DNA of 8,169 bases. Source: Nitrospinota bacterium. GTDB lineage: Bacteria > Nitrospinota > Nitrospinia > Nitrospinales > VA-1. Made by a program: the position numbers and the translations under genes. Under the pieces are notes generated by a model that worked only from the letters and a program-made list of their open reading frames with translations, made no database searches and was not told the origin of the DNA. The stretch is taken from NCBI GenBank assembly GCA_002731985.1, contig PCCT01000101.1, positions 1-8,169 of the forward strand, read 5' to 3'. Each line of letters starts with the position of its first letter. Within the stretch, counting starts at the first letter, position 1. Positions 5,593-8,169 of this stretch are shown in pieces.

Positions 5593-7191
5593 TTGAACTT
5601 TCTCACAAAACAATCAGATACCTTTTTAATCGGACTGGGGGCTTTAGTCACCGCTGGAATATTATTACTGGACATAGCTCTTCCTCTAGGAGTCGCGGAT
5701 GGAGTTCTATATGTCGCGCTGGTTCTCATAGCCCTTTTCGCGAAAAACAAAAAGTTTATCTATATTGGAGCAATTACAGGAACTTCGCTGACGATTGCCG
5801 GTTATTTCCTGTCCCCGCCCGGTGGTGAATTGTGGCAGGTAATCGCCAACCGGTCGATTGGAATATTTACTATCTGGATGACGGCCATACTCTGCCTTTT
5901 ACAACATGGTCATTCAGAAAAAATGGAAACCGTCCACCAGGAACTTGAGGATAGCGTTCAGCGGCGAACCGCTGATCTGATTAAATCCAAATCTGACCTG
6001 GAGAGAGAATCAACCTACGTTCAACTGCATAAGGAAATAGCTGTCGCTGCAAATGAAACACGCGCGCTGAAAGATACTCTTAAGGTCTGTCTCCAAAGAA
6101 TCTGCGCTCATGCCGGCTGGCCTGTGGGGCACGCATACTTACCAGCAGATCAAACATCCAATTGGTTGGAACCTACCAAAGTATGGTATCTGGAAGATCC
6201 CGACCGCTTCGATACCTTCCTTAAGATATCGGAGGCTACTCCCCTAGGGCCTGGCGTGGGCCTCCCCGGCCGCGTCTTTGCCAGTGGAAAACCTGCGTGG
6301 ATTATAGATGTAACCAAGGACTCTAATTTTCCACGGGCTCAACTGGCAGAGGACATAGGGGTCAAAGCGGGGTTCGCATTTCCCCTTTTAAGTGGGGAAC
6401 GGGTACTTGGCGTTATGGAATTTTTCGCAACCCAGTCGGCCGAACCAGACCGCGATATGATGGAAGTCATGGAGAAGGTTGGAATTCAACTGGGTCGAGC
6501 CGTTGAACGGCAATGGGCCGAAGAAGAAATCCAAAGCTCCAACGAACGGTTGCGCAAATTGTACCGTCGACTGGAGATGGTTCGTGAAGAAGAACGCACA
6601 CGTGTTGCACGAGAAGTTCACGATGAATTAGCACAAATCCTGACCGCCCTTAAGCTGGAGCTTTCCCTACTCGATAAAAAACTAGTCGTTGCCAACCCGC
6701 CCTTAAGTAATGATACACGAATGATGTTGGAACTGATCAACAACTCCATCCAGGCTGTGAAAAAGATCGCTATGGATTTGAGGCCCCCTATTCTGGATGA
6801 CCTGGGGCTCCATGAAGCGATTGAATGGCAGGGCCAGGAATTTGAAAAACGTACCGGTATCCACTTTAAGTTTGAAACCAGCAAAGATAGTGTGGAACTG
6901 GACATTGATCGATCCACTACTATTTTTCGCATTTTCCAGGAAACCTTGACCAATGTTATTCGGCATGCCAATGCCAAAAACATAATTGTTCAATTGACAG
7001 GAAAAGATAATACCCTTACCCTTAGTGTAAAAGATGATGGTATAGGAATTAGCCCAGAACAAGTTTCAGACATAAGGTCGCTCGGCCTACTTGGCATACG
7101 GGAAAGAGCTTTAGTTTGGAACGGAAATGTGGACATCCTTGGGGTTCACAACCAAGGCACAACGGTAACCATAGATATTCAACGGAACTAA
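5593..7191 (+). CDS. Membrane histidine kinase, 4-TM + GAF + HisKA_3/HATPase_c
   Basis: A 532-residue sensor kinase. Residues about 9-104 form four transmembrane helices (a small integral-membrane sensor module including ALPLGVADGVLY and YFLSPPGGELW), followed by a likely coiled coil (about 107-140). A GAF domain spans about 145-305 (LPGRVFASGKPAWIIDV, then GFAFPLLSGERVLGVMEFF). The HisKA_3 dimerisation helix has the H-box EERTRVAREVHDELAQ with phospho-acceptor His343. The ATPase domain shows the N-box (ETLTNVIRHAN, Asn454), the G1 box DDGIGI (481-486) and the G2 box GLLGIRERA (498-506). This is the NarX/DegS-type architecture that phosphorylates NarL-family regulators, and such a regulator follows after 1 nt. 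The start is TTG: the frame is closed by TGA at 5566-5568 with no ATG or GTG in between, and nearby ATGs (5565, 5582) are out of frame. The signal sensed is unknown; GAF domains often bind small ligands or chromophores. Confidence 0.92.
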   Translation: MNFLTKQSDTFLIGLGALVTAGILLLDIALPLGVADGVLYVALVLIALFAKNKKFIYIGAITGTSLTIAGYFLSPPGGELWQVIANRSIGIFTIWMTAILCLLQHGHSEKMETVHQELEDSVQRRTADLIKSKSDLERESTYVQLHKEIAVAANETRALKDTLKVCLQRICAHAGWPVGHAYLPADQTSNWLEPTKVWYLEDPDRFDTFLKISEATPLGPGVGLPGRVFASGKPAWIIDVTKDSNFPRAQLAEDIGVKAGFAFPLLSGERVLGVMEFFATQSAEPDRDMMEVMEKVGIQLGRAVERQWAEEEIQSSNERLRKLYRRLEMVREEERTRVAREVHDELAQILTALKLELSLLDKKLVVANPPLSNDTRMMLELINNSIQAVKKIAMDLRPPILDDLGLHEAIEWQGQEFEKRTGIHFKFETSKDSVELDIDRSTTIFRIFQETLTNVIRHANAKNIIVQLTGKDNTLTLSVKDDGIGISPEQVSDIRSLGLLGIRERALVWNGNVDILGVHNQGTTVTIDIQRN

Positions 7192-7192
7192 A

Positions 7193-7840
7193 ATGAAAAC
7201 CGTACAAAAAGAATCAATTAGATTAGTTATTGCCGATGACCACCCGCTGTTTAGACGCGGACTTAAAAACGCTATTGCGGAAACAGGTGATATCAAAGTG
7301 GCTTGCGAAGCAAACAATGGTGATGAGCTGCTGTCTCTTATAAAAGAAAATAAGTTCGATATGGTCCTTTTAGATATAGCCATGCCGGGCAAAAGCGGGC
7401 TTGATTTACTAAAGCAACTCAAAAGCGAGTATCCCAAGCTCCCTATACTCGTACTCAGCGTTTATCCCGAAGAACAATATGCAGTGCGGTTTATTAAAGC
7501 AGGGGCCTCCGGCTATCTTACAAAAGAGAGCGCCTCGGAAAAGTTGGTCGAAGCGATTCGTAAAGTGGCAGATGGTGGAAAATATGCCAGCCAAATGATC
7601 ACCGAAAAACTAGCTTTCGATTTTTCTAACTCAGAAAAACCGCTTCATGAAACGCTATCCGACCGCGAGTATCAGGTATTCGGGATGATATCCGTCGGTA
7701 AATCCCTCACAGAAATAGGGAAAGACCTCTCCCTCAGCGTTAAAACAATCAGTACACACCGGACGCGCATCCTCGAAAAAATGAAAATGAAAAAAAATGC
7801 GGAGCTGATTCATTACGCAATCACCCAAAATCTTCTCTAG
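7193..7840 (+). CDS. NarL/FixJ-type response regulator with LuxR HTH
   Basis: A 215-residue cytoplasmic DNA-binding regulator. The receiver domain (about residues 9-125) has the acidic pair Asp15/Asp16, phospho-acceptor Asp61 in LLDIAMPGKSG, switch residue Ser89 and conserved Lys111 in GYLTKES. A linker leads to the C-terminal LuxR-type helix-turn-helix (about 154-210): LSDREYQVFGMISVGKSLTEIG, then SVKTISTHRTRILEKM, in which the second helix should contact DNA. All catalytic residues are present, so it should be phosphorylated by the adjacent kinase. One base separates the kinase stop from this ATG, with a modest GGAA upstream, so the two are almost certainly one operon and translationally coupled. 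Target genes are not evident; the kinase promoter region is one candidate. It resembles UvrY/NarL/DegU-type regulators but no specific orthologue can be named. Confidence 0.93.
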   Translation: MKTVQKESIRLVIADDHPLFRRGLKNAIAETGDIKVACEANNGDELLSLIKENKFDMVLLDIAMPGKSGLDLLKQLKSEYPKLPILVLSVYPEEQYAVRFIKAGASGYLTKESASEKLVEAIRKVADGGKYASQMITEKLAFDFSNSEKPLHETLSDREYQVFGMISVGKSLTEIGKDLSLSVKTISTHRTRILEKMKMKKNAELIHYAITQNLL

Positions 7841-7951
7841 CCAGACATATCTCACAAGGGACAATCTTTAATCTCCCCAGTTTAAAGAAAAATTTTCGCC
7901 TCTTGCCAACCTCCCCCTCGACATAAAAACCACTAGGAAAAACCCTACACG

Positions 7952-7978
7952 GTATAGGCTCTATACTTATCATTTTTT
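7952..7978 (+). terminator. Weak hairpin plus T-run after the two-component operon
   Basis: GTATAG (7952-7957) and CTATAC (7961-7966) form a perfect 6-bp stem with a GCT loop. TTATCA and six T (7973-7978) follow. It lies 112 nt after the regulator stop. The stem is short and AT-rich and the T-run is 6 nt away, so it is only a weak candidate for a Rho-independent terminator. Nothing better is visible downstream of the operon, and the rest of 7841-8060 shows no gene or motif. Confidence 0.2.
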
Positions 7979-8060
7979 CAGAGCTTTACTGATACCAAGC
8001 CACTGCTCAATCCTCTAGACTTCACAATTGTTGCATTACCGTATAAACAAATTTGGAAGC

Positions 8061-8089
8061 TTGACGAGCTATTTAATGGCTTATTAAAT
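8061..8089 (+). promoter_or_regulatory. Candidate sigma70-type promoter near the right end
   Basis: TTGACG (8061-8066) is a good -35 (5 of 6). It lies 17 bp before TTAAAT (8084-8089), a mediocre -10; TATTAA at 8082-8087 is an alternative with a short 15-bp spacer. Transcription would start near 8096, about 19 nt before the possible GTG start at 8115. It is supported mainly by its fit to the RBS and open frame that follow. Confidence 0.3.
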
Positions 8090-8114
8090 CGGGTTTTCAC
8101 AATGAGGACAAACA

Positions 8115-8169
8115 GTGTTATCGAAACCAGTTATACAGAATAAAGGTCGTAAGCCACAAAACATTTGGC
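8115..8169 (+). CDS. Possible start of a gene running off the right edge
   Basis: From GTG at 8115-8117 the frame stays open to the window end, giving 18 residues (MLSKPVIQNKGRKPQNIW, basic and hydrophilic). GAGG at 8104-8107 lies 7 nt upstream, an ideal Shine-Dalgarno distance, and a promoter-like pair lies just before it. The ATG at 8102 overlaps the RBS and ends after 13 codons at TAA, so GTG is preferred. Eighteen codons are too few to identify a family, and the open frame alone could be chance. Confidence 0.35.
   Translation, partial: MLSKPVIQNKGRKPQNIW

Noticed and set aside
5565..5595. ATG codons at 5565 and 5582 as starts of the kinase
   Set aside because: Both are out of frame with the kinase and meet stops after three or four codons; TTG 5593 is the first usable in-frame start after a stop.

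Overview
The window looks like chromosomal DNA of a Gram-negative bacterium of mid GC content. The signs are a Sec-exported (periplasmic) peptidase, a membrane histidine kinase with a NarL-type regulator, and intergenic AAATCCCC...GGGGTGATTT repeats. Several proteins (the M1 peptidase with a GYGMPSF substrate loop, the SplB-like radical SAM protein, the 4-TM/GAF kinase) recall deltaproteobacterial or Nitrospinota-type genomes, but the lineage is an inference and not proven by the window. No RNA gene, CRISPR array, transposase or phage gene is visible.

Layout. Positions 2-1321 (+) encode a 12-TM MFS transporter related to the organophosphate:phosphate antiporters. Next, 1384-1752 (+) encodes a membrane-anchored stand-alone NusG domain II protein. 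The 233-bp gap that follows holds two direct repeats and a 98-bp MITE-like element with terminal inverted repeats and two perfect hairpins. Positions 1986-4097 (+) encode a secreted M1-family (gluzincin) peptidase with a C-terminal domain of unknown function. A convergent gap follows, carrying a perfect 22-bp palindrome.

On the minus strand, 4520-5416 encodes an SplB-like radical SAM protein with unusual cysteine spacing (CX6CX3C). Its 3' end carries a G9 run and overlaps by 11 nt the start of a 77-codon reading frame (4297-4530). That frame matches only the extreme N-terminus of the 'predicted ATPase of the ABC class' family. This gene pair, one member of which appears cut short, is the most unusual part of the window.

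A divergent intergenic region (about 5417-5592) separates it from a two-component system on the plus strand. A 4-TM, GAF-containing HisKA_3 histidine kinase (5593-7191, TTG start) is followed after 1 nt by its NarL/LuxR-type response regulator (7193-7840). The right end is a mostly non-coding stretch that may hold a promoter and the first 18 codons of a gene running off the window.

How the genes work together: only the kinase/regulator pair forms an obvious unit. The transporter and NusG-II gene may share a transcript (62-nt gap), and the radical SAM gene and ATPase fragment are probably co-transcribed and translationally coupled. No single pathway unites the window. I do not see a complete new defence or metabolic system, and the candidates for novelty are individual loci.
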